A DNA stretch of 64,000 nucleotides from Gemmataceae bacterium (GCA_019748295.1 JAIEPT010000073.1:16348-80347); one strand, 5' to 3'; shown: positions 16,737-28,100, counted from the stretch's first letter. The notes: generated from the letters alone by a model not told the origin. Numbers and translations are program-made.

Positions 16737-18956
16737 ATGATGGCCAATCCGAACGATAACGGTACGCCGAAGCCGGGGATTCCCGCGAAGCCGGCGGTTC
16801 CTGCGCAGGGAGCCGCTTCGCGTCCGGGCGTTCCGGTGAAGCCGGCCGCTCCAGGCGCCGCCCCCACGCCGCGTCCCGCCGTACCCGGTGCTGCTCCTCG
16901 CCCGGCTGTTTCCGGTCAAGCCCCCGTTGCGCGTCCCGCTGGCGTCGTTCCCGTAAAGCCCGTTGCTCCAGGTCAGGCTCCGCCGCCATCGCGACCAGCG
17001 GTTCCGGGCCAAGCGCCTGCGGTCGGCAAGATCGTTCCAACGGCTCCGAAGCCCGCGGCGAAGGTTCCGGAAAAACCAGCGCCCGCCCGCCCTGCCTCGG
17101 GGGCGGCCGCTCCCGGCGCCAAACCCGCCGCTCCTCCGGCCAAAACCACCGGTCCGTCCAAGATTCCGTCCAAGATCGGCGGCAAGCCCGCGGTACCAGC
17201 CAGCAAGTTCAAGCCCGAACCCGTTCGCGGTTCCGGCGGCGGACGCACCTCCGGGCGACGCCTCGGCCAGGTCCTCGTCGACCTCGGCTACATCGACGAC
17301 GGCCAACTGTGGGAACTGCTCGACGAAGCCAAGAGCAAGGGCGTGATGATCGGCCAGGCCGCCATGTCGCGCGGCCTGATCACCGAACCGCAGCTCATGC
17401 AGGCTCTGGCCGACCAGTTCGACCTCAAGCTGCTGCCGGCCGAAGAACTGAAGCCGACGTCCGAAGCGCTCGCCCTGGTTCCGGAGCCGATGGCGAGCGT
17501 CTACAAGGTGCTGCCGCTTTCGTTTCGCGATCAGAAGTTGACCGTCGTCCTCGGCGATCCGGCCAACCTCGCTTCGCTGGACGATCTGCGGAACTTCCTC
17601 GGCATCCAGGAAATCACCACGGTCCTCGCCGCTCCGAATGCGATTGCCGAGGTGCTCGCCAAGTGCTACCTCGGCAAGGAAGAGTCGATCGCCGACATCG
17701 TGAGGGGGCTCGGCGAAGACGACGGAGAAGGCCATTCGGGGCGCGAAACGAGCATCGATCTCGACAAGATGATGGACGAGGCCGATTCCGCCCCGGTCCG
17801 CAAGCTGCTCAACATGGTGATGCTGCTCGCCATCAAGGACCGGGCCAGCGACATTCACTTCGAGCCGTTCGACGACGAGTACAAGCTGCGCTACCGCTGC
17901 GACGGCGTGATGTACGAAATGGTGCCGCCGCCCCGCCACTTGGCGAACGCCATCTCGACGCGCATCAAGGTCATGTCGAACCTCGACATCGCCGAGCGCC
18001 GCGTCCCCCAGGACGGCCGCATCGAACTGAATGTCGGCGGCAACCCCGTCGATATGCGAGTCTCGATCCTGCCGACAATGTACGGAGAATCGTGCGTCAT
18101 CCGCGTGCTCGACCGCGGCAACGTCGGCCTCGACCTCAACCGCATCGGCATGGATCCCGCCCTCCTCGTCCCGTTCAAGGAGATGATCCGCAAGCCGAAC
18201 GGCATCGTGCTCGTCACCGGTCCCACGGGATCGGGAAAAACCACGACGCTCTACTCGGCCCTCGCCGAGCTGAACGAAATCACCGACAAGCTGATCACGA
18301 CCGAAGACCCCATCGAATACGACATGGACGGCATCATTCAGGTGCCGATCAATGCCGACATCGGCGTGACGTTTGCAGCAGCATTGCGTGCGATCCTTCG
18401 TCAGGATCCGGATCGCATCCTCGTCGGCGAAATCCGCGATTTGGAAACGGCCCAAATCGCGGTGCAGTCAGCCCTCACGGGCCACATGGTGTTCAGCACG
18501 CTGCACACGAACGACGCTCCCAGCACGATCACCCGTCTTCGCGACATGGGCCTTGAGACGTTCCTCATCACCGCCACGCTCGAAGGGATTCTCGCCCAGC
18601 GGCTCGTTCGCAAGATCTGCGAGGATTGCCGAACGGAGTTCGATCCCAGCCCCGAAATGCTCATGGAACTGGGCCTGCGAACGGAGGATACGGTCGGGAA
18701 AAAGTTTTATTACGGAAAAGGCTGCGACCGCTGCAACAACAGCGGCTACCGCGGGCGCACCGGGATTCATGAACTCATCACCATGAACGACGAACTGCGC
18801 GACATGGTCTCTTCCGGAGCCTCGACCGACCAGATGCGCGAAACCTGCCGCAAGCACGGCATGTCCACGCTCCGCGAAGCCGGCCTCCGTGCCATCCACC
18901 TCGGAATCACGACGATCGACGAAATCGTTCGCGAGACAGTGGTGGATAACGATTAG
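16737..18956 (+). CDS. GspE/PilB-type ATPase (2) with proline/alanine-rich N-terminal extension
   Basis: About 739 residues from the ATG at 16737 (ATG at 16740 equally possible, GTG at 16716 less so). Residues 1-165 are a disordered Pro/Ala/Lys-rich region with repeats such as GVPVKPAAPGAAP. GspE_N follows at about 170-310 (RRLGQVLVDLGYIDDGQL), then the ATPase with SDIHFEPFDDEYKLRYRCDG, Walker A GPTGSGKTTTLYS near 495, TEDPIEYDMDGIIQV, VGEIRDLETAQIA, STLHTNDAPSTITRL, and zinc pair CEDC / CDRC. A second, clearly diverged paralogue of the ATPase at 13483, so one may serve the pilus and the other the type II pseudopilus. Confidence 0.95.
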   Translation: MMANPNDNGTPKPGIPAKPAVPAQGAASRPGVPVKPAAPGAAPTPRPAVPGAAPRPAVSGQAPVARPAGVVPVKPVAPGQAPPPSRPAVPGQAPAVGKIVPTAPKPAAKVPEKPAPARPASGAAAPGAKPAAPPAKTTGPSKIPSKIGGKPAVPASKFKPEPVRGSGGGRTSGRRLGQVLVDLGYIDDGQLWELLDEAKSKGVMIGQAAMSRGLITEPQLMQALADQFDLKLLPAEELKPTSEALALVPEPMASVYKVLPLSFRDQKLTVVLGDPANLASLDDLRNFLGIQEITTVLAAPNAIAEVLAKCYLGKEESIADIVRGLGEDDGEGHSGRETSIDLDKMMDEADSAPVRKLLNMVMLLAIKDRASDIHFEPFDDEYKLRYRCDGVMYEMVPPPRHLANAISTRIKVMSNLDIAERRVPQDGRIELNVGGNPVDMRVSILPTMYGESCVIRVLDRGNVGLDLNRIGMDPALLVPFKEMIRKPNGIVLVTGPTGSGKTTTLYSALAELNEITDKLITTEDPIEYDMDGIIQVPINADIGVTFAAALRAILRQDPDRILVGEIRDLETAQIAVQSALTGHMVFSTLHTNDAPSTITRLRDMGLETFLITATLEGILAQRLVRKICEDCRTEFDPSPEMLMELGLRTEDTVGKKFYYGKGCDRCNNSGYRGRTGIHELITMNDELRDMVSSGASTDQMRETCRKHGMSTLREAGLRAIHLGITTIDEIVRETVVDND

Positions 18957-18959
18957 AGC

Positions 18960-19064
<105 letters not shown>

Positions 19065-19081
19065 TAGCCGAGGACTCTCCG

Positions 19082-20344
19082 ATGCCCACGTACAAATTCG
19101 AAGCGATGGATACGACCGGCGGCGAAGTCAAGGACTCCGTCGATGCGACCAGCGAAGAAGAAGCCCAACAAAAAATTCGGCAGATGGGCTACTTCGTTAC
19201 CCGTCTGACCGAAGTCGCCGCCAAGACCGGCAAGAAGGGGGCGAAGAAAAAGGCCGAGGTCAAGAAGGGCAAGAAAGGCAAGGTCATGACCCTCGGCGGG
19301 GTCAAATCCAAAGACCTCGTGGCCTTTACCCGCCAATTCTCCGTGCTCCAAGACGCCGGCCTTCCCGTCCTTCGCAGCCTCAAGATTCTCGAAGGCCAGA
19401 TGAGGCCCGGTTCGCTGAAAAACGCCCTGATCGACGTCGTCGAAGACGTCGAATCGGGCAACACCCTCAGCGAAGCCTTCGGCAAGCATCCCAAGTGCTT
19501 CGACCGGCTCTACGTCAACATGCTCCGCGCCGGCGAAGCGGGCGGCGCCCTCGAAGTCATCCTTCGACGCCTCGCCGAGTTCAAGGAAAAAGCCCAGAAG
19601 CTCGCGGGCCGCGTCAAAGGCGCCATGATCTATCCGTGCGTCATCGTCGGCGTCGCGGTGGCGATCCTCTCGTTCATCATGATCTTCATCATCCCGAAGT
19701 TCGAAAAGATCTTCGCCGACTTCAAGATCAAGCTCCCCTGGATCACCGAGATGCTCATCGGCGTCTCGCGCTGGTTCATGCGATATTGGTACACCCTGCC
19801 CCTCTTCCCCCTGGCATTCTGGCTCACGCTCAAGCTGATCCGGCTCAACAAGGCCGGGGCCTACGTGCTCGACAAGGTGAAACTGCAGATCCCGGTGGCG
19901 GGGGGCATCATCCGAAAGACGATCATCGCACGAACGACGCGAACCCTCGGCACCCTGATTTCGTCCGGCGTGCCCATCCTCGAAGCGCTCTCGATTTGCC
20001 GAGAGACGTGCATGAACATGGTGTTCGAGGAAGCCTTCAACCGCATCTACGAATCGATCCGCGAAGGCGAAACGATCTCGGCCCCCTTGAAGGAAAGCCG
20101 GCTGGTGGACGACATGGTGGTCAACATGGTGGACGTCGGCGAAGAGACCGGCGACCTCGATACCATGCTCAACAAGGTGGCCGACGTCTACGACGAAGAA
20201 GTGGACGTCGCCGTCGCCTCGCTGATCAGTTTGCTCGAACCGATCATGATTGTCGTGCTAGGTTTGATCGTGGGCACGATCGTGATCGCGATGTTCATGC
20301 CGATGCTCGCGCTGCTCGAAGGCTTGAGCGGCGGCAAAAAGTAA
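19082..20344 (+). CDS. PilC/GspF inner-membrane platform protein
   Basis: 420 residues. It forms the inner-membrane base onto which pilins are assembled by the ATPases encoded upstream. The N-terminus MPTYKFEAMDTTGGEVKDSV is the standard GspF/PilC start. A lysine-rich linker (KKGAKKKAEVKKGKKGK) is followed by two T2SSF repeats: FTRQFSVLQDAGLPVLRSLK near 80 and RTTRTLGTLISSGVPILEAL near 285. Three transmembrane helices are at about 185-210, 230-255 and the C-terminus (IMIVVLGLIVGTIVIAMFMP). Confidence 0.95.
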   Translation: MPTYKFEAMDTTGGEVKDSVDATSEEEAQQKIRQMGYFVTRLTEVAAKTGKKGAKKKAEVKKGKKGKVMTLGGVKSKDLVAFTRQFSVLQDAGLPVLRSLKILEGQMRPGSLKNALIDVVEDVESGNTLSEAFGKHPKCFDRLYVNMLRAGEAGGALEVILRRLAEFKEKAQKLAGRVKGAMIYPCVIVGVAVAILSFIMIFIIPKFEKIFADFKIKLPWITEMLIGVSRWFMRYWYTLPLFPLAFWLTLKLIRLNKAGAYVLDKVKLQIPVAGGIIRKTIIARTTRTLGTLISSGVPILEALSICRETCMNMVFEEAFNRIYESIREGETISAPLKESRLVDDMVVNMVDVGEETGDLDTMLNKVADVYDEEVDVAVASLISLLEPIMIVVLGLIVGTIVIAMFMPMLALLEGLSGGKK

Positions 20345-20480
20345 CGCAATGGGCTTTCGGCCGTCAGCTATCGGCTGTCGGCCGAACGCAAAGTTCGGCG
20401 CCCCGTCATGTCTCGCTGAAGTTCGGTTTGGCTGACAGCCCCCTTCGCTGCCAGCCGCCAGTTCCGCATTGGAGAAGACC

Positions 20481-21326
20481 ATGTCGAAGACCCTGCGCTC
20501 GCGCCCGGGCTTCACGCTCATCGAACTGCTGGTGGTGATCGCCATCATCGGCGTGCTGGTAGCGCTGACAACCGCAGGAGTGATGCGAGTTCGCGTCAGC
20601 GGCACTCGCTCGCAGGTCTCGATCGAGATCGGGCAGCTTGATGCAGCCTGCAAAGCGTTTAAGGCCAAGTTCGGCTTCAATCCGCCAAGCCGGCTTAGGC
20701 TTAGCGATACCGCTACCGATTACACGACCCCAGCTTTTCAAGAGACCACCACCTATTTGACCTCGATGTATCCCAAGATCAATTTTGCTGCGTTTGCCTC
20801 GTCTTATTCAGATTTGCGGAAACAATCGAGTTTGCCTACCGGATCCGAAACTCTGGAAGGTCATCAGTGCCTCGTGCTTTTTCTTGGCGGCCCCGCGTTT
20901 AACAACAATCCGAACGGTTTCTCAACAAACCCTACGAACCCCTTCGACACGGCCGGCGATCGGGTCAAGTTCTACGAGTTCCAGTCGGGACGACTTGTGA
21001 AGCTCAACGCAAGTTCGCCCTTCCCGTCCTACAAGGATGCCTGGACGACCAATGTTTACGCATACCTCAGCTCGGGTCGCCGAGCCAACGGCTACAACTC
21101 GCCGAGCGACGGCACGGGCCTCGGTGTAAGCCCGTATTTCACGACGGCTGGCCCTCCTGTCGTGTATGTGAACTCGAACACCACGCAGATCATCTCGGCG
21201 GGTCAGGACGGTATTTTCGGCCCCGGCGGCCTCATCGATCTCGCGAACCCCGCCGTCAGCGGAACCGCTTCCGACGATCAAACGAACTTTACGTCGGGCA
21301 TCCTTGCCGCCGGACAAAGGAGTTGA
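20481..21326 (+). CDS. Type II secretion/type IV pilin-like protein (pseudopilin 1)
   Basis: 281 residues from the ATG at 20481, preceded by GGAGAAG. A prepilin leader (MSKTLRSRPG) is followed by the class III signal FTLIELLVVIAIIGVLVALT, with cleavage expected between G and F and Glu at +5. The globular part ends with repeats also seen in planctomycete pseudopilins (IISAGQDGIFGPGG). It is the first of five prepilin-type genes in a row and probably in one operon with them. Confidence 0.9.
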   Translation: MSKTLRSRPGFTLIELLVVIAIIGVLVALTTAGVMRVRVSGTRSQVSIEIGQLDAACKAFKAKFGFNPPSRLRLSDTATDYTTPAFQETTTYLTSMYPKINFAAFASSYSDLRKQSSLPTGSETLEGHQCLVLFLGGPAFNNNPNGFSTNPTNPFDTAGDRVKFYEFQSGRLVKLNASSPFPSYKDAWTTNVYAYLSSGRRANGYNSPSDGTGLGVSPYFTTAGPPVVYVNSNTTQIISAGQDGIFGPGGLIDLANPAVSGTASDDQTNFTSGILAAGQRS

Positions 21327-21329
21327 TCC

Positions 21330-22262
21330 GTGAATCGAATCCTTCGCCATCGCCGCGGCTTCACGCTGGTCGAGTTGCTGGTGGTCATTGCGATCCTGGC
21401 AGTCCTCGTCGGCCTCACCGGCGCGGGCATCTTCCAGTGGATCAACAGCCAAAAACGCCGAAACAGCGAGAACACGCTTCGCACGGTGTATCAGACGCTG
21501 AAGAGCCACTGGTCCGAAGTGGTGAGCGAGGCCCGCAAGGAGCCGATCCCCACGGAAGTCATGAACTTCGCCGGCAACGACCCGGATCGCGCCCGTGTCA
21601 TCTGGATCAAGACCCGGCTCATCGAAGCGTTTCCGGTTCGTTATGCCGAGGTGCAGGTCGCTGACCCGTATCTCAGCTATCCACTGAGGTTCATTCCTCC
21701 GGGCAAACGGCGTTACATGCTGAGCTACCAGGCAGCGCTAAGCGGCAAGACCTCGCCGAACGATCCGGCCATTGAATCGTCCGTGCTTCTGCTCAAATCG
21801 CTCGGCATGAAGCGGGGTTCGGGCCCCCTGAACGCGGACGACCTCGGGACCGCGACGCAGATCAAGACCAGCGATGGCGTGCGAGCGATTGTGGACGGCT
21901 GGAGCAATTCGGTCTATTTCGTGCGGTTCGCGACAAGCAACGCAGCGCTCAATGCGGCGAATCCGACGCCGAACGTCGATCCGCTCGATCCAAAGGGAAC
22001 GATCCTCAGCTCTTCCTGGTCCGGTCAGCCGGATGCGACCGTCATGCCCTCGTCCACGAAGCTTGCGCGAATCACGGCCTGGTATCACGCGCCAAACGGT
22101 GCGACCCAGGCGTGGTATACGATTCCCGTGATCGCTTCCGCGGGCCAGGACGGCCAACTCGGGCTGAACTCGGCTGCGGCCCCCTTCGACAACCTCGGCA
22201 TCAGCAATGCCGGCCAGGAAGCGGATAACCTTTACTCGTACAAACTTGGCGGAACGCCTTGA
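21330..22262 (+). CDS. Type II secretion/type IV pilin-like protein (pseudopilin 2)
   Basis: 310 residues from a GTG start 3 bases after the previous stop, so translation is coupled; GGAG is present upstream. Prepilin signal RRGFTLVELLVVIAILAVL. Near the C-terminus, VIASAGQDGQLGLN mirrors the IISAGQDGIFG segment of pseudopilin 1, so both belong to one family. The role (major or minor pseudopilin) cannot be assigned. Confidence 0.9.
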   Translation: MNRILRHRRGFTLVELLVVIAILAVLVGLTGAGIFQWINSQKRRNSENTLRTVYQTLKSHWSEVVSEARKEPIPTEVMNFAGNDPDRARVIWIKTRLIEAFPVRYAEVQVADPYLSYPLRFIPPGKRRYMLSYQAALSGKTSPNDPAIESSVLLLKSLGMKRGSGPLNADDLGTATQIKTSDGVRAIVDGWSNSVYFVRFATSNAALNAANPTPNVDPLDPKGTILSSSWSGQPDATVMPSSTKLARITAWYHAPNGATQAWYTIPVIASAGQDGQLGLNSAAAPFDNLGISNAGQEADNLYSYKLGGTP

Positions 22263-22275
22263 GGAGGAACCGCCC

Positions 22276-23127
22276 ATGATGAACCCAACAACAAAACGTA
22301 CTGGCTTCACCCTCATCGAACTTTTGACGGTGATATCGCTCATCGGCGTGCTCGGAGCCATGGGCGTCTATTTCCTCCCCTCCTTCAACGACTCCGCGCG
22401 AGCCGCCAAGGGAGCGGGACAGTTGCAGAACTGGCTGCAGATCGCCCGCACGCGCGCCATGCGCGACGGGGTTCCCACAGGTCTGCGGATGCAAGCCTTC
22501 GGCAGCACCAGTGCGACGGCGAAGTTTCAATACGTCGCGCAGCCGGATGATTACTCGGTCGGGCAGGCGACCGTTACGGCAAATAGCCCTACCGTCACCT
22601 TCTCAGCTCCATGCGACCTTTTCGGTTCGACGGGCGACAACGTCAGGGCTGGCGATTTCATCGAGTTTCTGGCGAGCGGGTTGGTGCATCAAATCAAGTC
22701 GGTGGATGGTCAGACGGCATTGACCCTGGTCCCCAATTCGGCCCCGCAGTTTTCGATCACGCCGTCGGGCCAAAGCTATGCCAGCTCAACGACGCTCATT
22801 CCGAATTACCGCATCATCCGCCAGGCGCGAGTCTCGGACGACGAAGTGCTCGAATTGCCCAGCAATATCGTCGTTGAGCCGGGAAAGTCGATCCAGACTC
22901 CGAGCAATGCTTCGCTCATGGCCCCCTCGGATGTGCTCTTCTCGCCGAGCGGCTCGGTCATGACGCCGGGAGTGGGCGATCGCGTGATCTTTTGGGTCCG
23001 CGACGTATCGCGGGCGAACGTCACTGACGGCGACCCGACGCTCATCGTCGTCTACGCCCGCAGCGGTTCGGTGGCAGCTTTCCCCGTCAATCCCGCAGCG
23101 GGTTCCGAATACAGCCTGGTGAAGTAA
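22276..23127 (+). CDS. GspH/FimT-like pseudopilin (pseudopilin 3)
   Basis: 283 residues. The ATG at 22276 is chosen over the upstream in-frame start at 22207 because GAGGAGG lies directly before it and the leader is then short (MMNPTTKRTG). Prepilin signal GFTLIELLTVISLIGVLGAM. After the helix, SARAAKGAGQLQNWLQIARTRA resembles the GspH/FimT start of the soluble domain. The stop overlaps the start of the next gene by one base (TAATG). Confidence 0.88.
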   Translation: MMNPTTKRTGFTLIELLTVISLIGVLGAMGVYFLPSFNDSARAAKGAGQLQNWLQIARTRAMRDGVPTGLRMQAFGSTSATAKFQYVAQPDDYSVGQATVTANSPTVTFSAPCDLFGSTGDNVRAGDFIEFLASGLVHQIKSVDGQTALTLVPNSAPQFSITPSGQSYASSTTLIPNYRIIRQARVSDDEVLELPSNIVVEPGKSIQTPSNASLMAPSDVLFSPSGSVMTPGVGDRVIFWVRDVSRANVTDGDPTLIVVYARSGSVAAFPVNPAAGSEYSLVK

Positions 23128-24095
23128 TGCATGCCAACATCGCAACACGGAACCGCCGACCGGGCGCCACGCTGATCGAGGTTCTCGTCGCCATCTTCTT
23201 GATGGGCATCGGGATGCTCGCGCTGCTGACGCTGTTCCCGATCGGCGTCCTCCGCATGGCCCAGGCAATCAACGACGAACGGGCCGCTCAGGCTTCGGCC
23301 TCCGCGGTTTCCGTCGCGAACATCAAGGATCTGCGGCACGATTCGTCGCTTACCTCGCCAACCGATCTCTTCAAGCAACCCGATGCTTCGCTGACGGTTG
23401 CGGACCCCGATGGCCGCAGCTACGGCGTCTTCATCGATCCGGCGGGATGGCTGAACGCCCTGGGCGCGTTCCAGAGCTTCGCGGGCGGCGAAAAAGCGGC
23501 TCCGCGAGTGCTGCCTTCCTTCATCCAAACCTCGACGGGCCGCGGCCTCGATACGCTCCGCTGGTTCGCGATCAACGACGACGTCATTTTCGACCCCGAC
23601 ACGGCTCTGCCCAAGCCGAACGCTTCAAGCTTCGACCGCGACACGCGATTTACCTATGCGTACTTGATGCAGCGTCCTCGACTCAGCGACGCTTCCCTCG
23701 TGGAAATGTCGGTGCTCGTCTTCAATCGCCGGCCGATCACGCTTCGCGGCGACTTGACGCCAGCCGAAAACGCTTACCCAGCAAGCTACGACACGTCCAA
23801 GAACATGGTGACCTTGGATTTTTCGGCTCCGACGGCCGTGGCTCCCACGCTCGCGGCGGGGGATTGGATCTACGATTGCTCGGTGCAAAACTCGGCAACG
23901 AATCCCGGAACCGCCGCCCCGCATGCGTATTTTTACCGTGTCGTCTCGATAAACGACCTGGGCGGAAACAAACTTCAGATCGAAGTGCAGACGCCGCTCC
24001 GCGGCTTCCCGGCGAATGCCCTGACCGCGGGCCGGGTGATGGTGCTTGACGGTCTCTACGAAGTCTTCGAGAAAGGCGCAGGGCGACTGCCATGA
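23127..24095 (+). CDS. PilV/GspI-like pseudopilin (pseudopilin 4)
   Basis: 322 residues, starting inside the stop of the preceding gene. The prepilin signal is RRPGATLIEVLVAIFLMGIG, with A instead of F at +1; this and the LIEVLVAIFLMGIGMLALL helix are typical of GspI/PilV proteins. The globular part has no recognisable enzymatic motif. The stop overlaps the next ATG (ATGA), which points to one transcript. Confidence 0.88.
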   Translation: MHANIATRNRRPGATLIEVLVAIFLMGIGMLALLTLFPIGVLRMAQAINDERAAQASASAVSVANIKDLRHDSSLTSPTDLFKQPDASLTVADPDGRSYGVFIDPAGWLNALGAFQSFAGGEKAAPRVLPSFIQTSTGRGLDTLRWFAINDDVIFDPDTALPKPNASSFDRDTRFTYAYLMQRPRLSDASLVEMSVLVFNRRPITLRGDLTPAENAYPASYDTSKNMVTLDFSAPTAVAPTLAAGDWIYDCSVQNSATNPGTAAPHAYFYRVVSINDLGGNKLQIEVQTPLRGFPANALTAGRVMVLDGLYEVFEKGAGRLP

Positions 24096-25111
24096 TTCGC
24101 TACCTCCGAATTCGCCGAATCCGCGCCGGCTTCACGCTCATTGAACTGATGGTCGTGATGGCGCTCACGATGTTCATCATGGCCGTGCTGGCCCAATCGT
24201 TCGGCACCGGCCTCGATACCTTCCGCAGCCTCAAAGGCATCGGCGATTTGCAAGACGGGCTGCGCACCGCGACGACCATCATCCGCAGCGATTTGACCCA
24301 GGATCATTTCGAGGGGAAACGCCGTCTCAGTGACCCGAATTTCTGGCAAACGCCGGTTCGCGAAGGCTTCTTCGCAATTCGCCAAGGAAGCAACTCTACG
24401 GATGAAGGGGCAGATTCGGACAACCTGCGGTCGCAACGCGCCGTCGATCATGTCCTGCACTTCTCGGTGAAGCTCCGCGGCAACCGCAAGGAGAACTTCT
24501 TCTACGCCAACGTGCCACCCACTTCAGTGCTGCTGTCCAAGACAAGCAACTTAGGCGTGCAACCGTTCGACGGGACGTATATCGATCAGGCAAACGCGAT
24601 CTATGGAAGCCAATGGGCCGAGGTCGCGTACTTTCTCGTAAAAACCGGAACGGTGATCACGCCTGAAAATCCCACCGGACCTGGCACTCCGCTCTATTCG
24701 CTTTACCGATGCCAGCTCATCGGCGTGCCTGCCAGCACCTCGGTCAACAACCAAGAACCTGGACAGATCGCAAGTTACGGATCCATGTCTTGTTACCAGG
24801 ACACGGCAACCTCCAAGCAATGCTTCTATACGCCCAACGACTGGTCCCAGGGAAAACGTCGCATCGACCCGAATCCGGCGACGATTCCGACGAATTTTCA
24901 GCCGCTTTCGTCGCTGGTGCTGCAAAACGTCGTGTCGTTCCAGGTGCAGGGTCTGAAATCCCCTTCCGTCACGGGACAGTTCGAGGACGTCACGTCCTTC
25001 GACACCACGGCGAATCCGGCCTACTTGCTTCAGGCCGTCCAAGTCACCCTCCGCGTTTTCGATACTGCGACGCGGCAGGTTCGGCAGGTCACGGTCGTGC
25101 AGGATCTGTAA
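24092..25111 (+). CDS. PilW/GspJ-like pseudopilin (pseudopilin 5)
   Basis: 339 residues. Prepilin signal RAGFTLIELMVVMALTMFIM, followed by AQSFGTGLDTFRSLKGIGDL, a pattern of GspJ/PilW-type minor pilins with a long amphipathic helix. The C-terminus (LQAVQVTLRVFDTATRQVRQVTVVQDL) resembles the last strands of GspJ. Four-base overlap with the previous gene. Confidence 0.88.
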   Translation: MIRYLRIRRIRAGFTLIELMVVMALTMFIMAVLAQSFGTGLDTFRSLKGIGDLQDGLRTATTIIRSDLTQDHFEGKRRLSDPNFWQTPVREGFFAIRQGSNSTDEGADSDNLRSQRAVDHVLHFSVKLRGNRKENFFYANVPPTSVLLSKTSNLGVQPFDGTYIDQANAIYGSQWAEVAYFLVKTGTVITPENPTGPGTPLYSLYRCQLIGVPASTSVNNQEPGQIASYGSMSCYQDTATSKQCFYTPNDWSQGKRRIDPNPATIPTNFQPLSSLVLQNVVSFQVQGLKSPSVTGQFEDVTSFDTTANPAYLLQAVQVTLRVFDTATRQVRQVTVVQDL

Positions 25112-25198
25112 ACGCAAGGGGCAGCGAATACGTCATGTCGTCGCTGCTTCAGTGATGGCTCAAGTCTCGATCTTTCAACTCGCTCCGCGAGGTTCGTC

Positions 25199-28100
25199 AT
25201 GTTGCTTTCCACACGTCGCAATCGCCGCCGCCGAGGCATTGTGCTTTTGATCGTCATGGCGATGTTGGCCCTCTTCGCCGGCGTCGCGCTGAGTTTCGCG
25301 TTCTTCGCCGACGGCGAAGCGACCTTGGCCCGCATTTCGCGCGACAGCGAACGCCAGACCGCCCCCGATGCGGACCCGGAGATGCTTCTATCGTATTTCC
25401 TCTCGCAACTCATCTACGATGCGAACGACACCAACGGCGTTTATTCCGCGCTGCGTGGGCATTCTCTCGTCCGCAATCTCTACGGCTACAATTCCGCGGG
25501 AAGCAACACGACGCCGCACAACGGATCGGGACGGCTCAGCTATCAAGTGACGCTCGGCACGCTCGGCAATGCGGACAACAAGAGCCTCATCAATTACCAG
25601 TACCATCCGAGCGACTCCTTCCTTCGCGATCCCGAACACAAGGGAACCCGCGCCAATCCTTCCGCGGCGCTCGCTCAGTTCCTCGGCGAAGCGAACCCGG
25701 CTTACACGTATCCGGACCTCAACAACGTTTTCCTCGGCGCCGTCAATGCGAAAGGCGAAGTGCTGCGGCAGTCGTTCTACCGTCCGGAGACCGGCGGCAG
25801 CCTGACGGGCAATAATAATGTCGATCGCTACAAAGTGCTCCGACCGCATCCGTCCTATCACACGCAATTCCCCGCCCCCGAAGACGGCGGCGGCGACGTC
25901 AAGAATCTCGATTGGGCCCTCGGCGTGCCCAATGGCGGCGGCGGCTATTTCATGAACGATTCGTATTGGATTGATGCGGGCTTTCCTGTGCTGACTGCCC
26001 CCGACGGTCGAAAGTACAAGCCGCTCTTCGCTCCGTTCGTCATGGACCTGGACAACCGCCTCAATCTCATGGTGGCGGGGAACTACAACACTGCGGCAAG
26101 CAAGAGCCTCTCGAATCAGGGTTTCGGCCCCTTCGAGCAGAACCTGGCTCCGCTGGACGGCACGGGAAAATCCCGCATCGTGGCGGCCACCGACATGGCG
26201 ACCCTGTTCCGCGGAGCATCGAAGAGCCGATATGGTTCCGACAGCCTTCCGGACGCCGCGACTTCGGTAACCCCGAGTGCGGCGCCCTACTACGCGATGT
26301 ACGATTTCGACTTCGACACCTCCGCTTCGGGCACGCCTTCCAATTGGCAGGTTCCGGCCGCGAATTCGTTCAGCATGTTTCCCACATACCCTGCCGCCTG
26401 GCTAGGCGGCGTGGGCGAAACGACCAACCACCCGGCCGGGTACTCCTATTGGTTCGCGACTGGCGCCGGGAACGACCTGCGGCCGATCGCGGCGCAGAAC
26501 ATGGAAGCCCTGCTCCGCTTCGGAGGCAAGAACTCGCCGGCTCTGACGAGCGACCTGTGGACGCTGCTCCCCAATACGCTGACCCCGAACCAGCCGAACT
26601 ACAATGCGAAGGCTCGCGGCCTGCTGACGACGCTTAGCATGAGCTTCGATCGGCCCCACATCTCTCCCTATATCAAGGACAACGTGGCTACCACCACGGT
26701 TTACAAATACGACGCGGCCGCAGGGTATCCGAAAGCACAAAGTGCTTATCCGGCGCCTGACCCAACTGCGACTCCAGCGGATCCGAGCAGCGAGTTCGGG
26801 AACGGCACGGCCGCGGATTATCGCTCCATTTTCGCAAGCCGTTTTCCCCGGCTCGACCTCAACCGCAAGCTGACCGACTATCCGTTGCCCGACGTCAATA
26901 CGGGGACATTCGCATTGGGCGTCATGGCGGATGCGACGCAATTCCAGACCGCCGTCAGCGATCGTCAGCAATTCGCGAAGGACATCTTCAACCGCTTGCT
27001 CGCCGTCACCGGCGCCAGCAGCAATCCCACGGCGTTCGCGCCCACGGATCCTGAGTATCTGGCGGTGCGGCACCTCGCGCAGATTGCAGTCAACGTCGTC
27101 GACTACATCGACAACGACGACTACATGACGTCTTTCGACTGGAGGGGAGATCAGACCGAGATCCTCTTCGGCACCGAGATGCAGCGGCTTGTGCTGAATG
27201 AAGCCTACGTGCAATACGACAACGACCCGAAGGAAAACGGCGTCAAGAACAAGGTCTTCGGCACCGATCTTAACGCCCTCAAGTACCGCATGTGCGTTTG
27301 GATCGAGTTCCACAATCCGCTTTCCGCTCCGCCGGCCGGAGCCGCCTACCCGCGCGACAATGGGAAGGCTGTCCTTTCCCATGTCAACAACGAGGCGATC
27401 TATCGTGTCCATGTCTGCAAGCAAAACGCGAACGTGTGGGCCGACGAGAATTTCCGCGGCGAACCGAACGTGGCCGACATCATCAAAGGGAAGGACCAAA
27501 CCGGCGCCAACGACGTAACCATGACGGTGAGCGCGTGGGGGGCCAACGCGATGGTTACGACCGACCGCGAAGTGCTGCCGGGCGCCGGCGCATTCAACGA
27601 CGCCGCAAAGGCGAATAACGGCTTTTTCGTATCAGGTCCGGAGGTGGGAGCAGCCGATCGGTTCGTCATGAACCGCGACCCCAACCTCCCTGTGACGTTC
27701 TCCTCGCCGAACCTTGTCGCCTACTTCGACCTGCCCCTCAATCCGCAACGGCCGACGGTGGTGCTGCAACGGTTGGCGAACGAGCATCTGCCTTACAAAG
27801 ACGCTCCGGGCCAGGCAGATCACAATCCCTATGTGACCATCGACTATCTGAAAAACGTCCAGGTGAGCGACCAACTCAAGTACGACGGCATGGCGGACCA
27901 CAATCCGGCGGACATCACCACGATGGCTTCCTCCGGCCGACGTCAGCCATCGAGCGCGCTGAACGTGACGGCTCAGAACAGCACGCCAGGGGCGAATCAG
28001 CCGAAGCATACGTTCTTCCGGCAAAACAGCGTCGCAGCAACGCAGGCTGCATTTCCCGCGGCAGGCGAAACGATGGACGCGCAGTTCGAATGGGTCACGC

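Noticed and set aside
16623..18455. 610-codon minus-strand open frame
   Set aside because: Antisense to the second GspE ATPase, with no ribosome binding site or domain.
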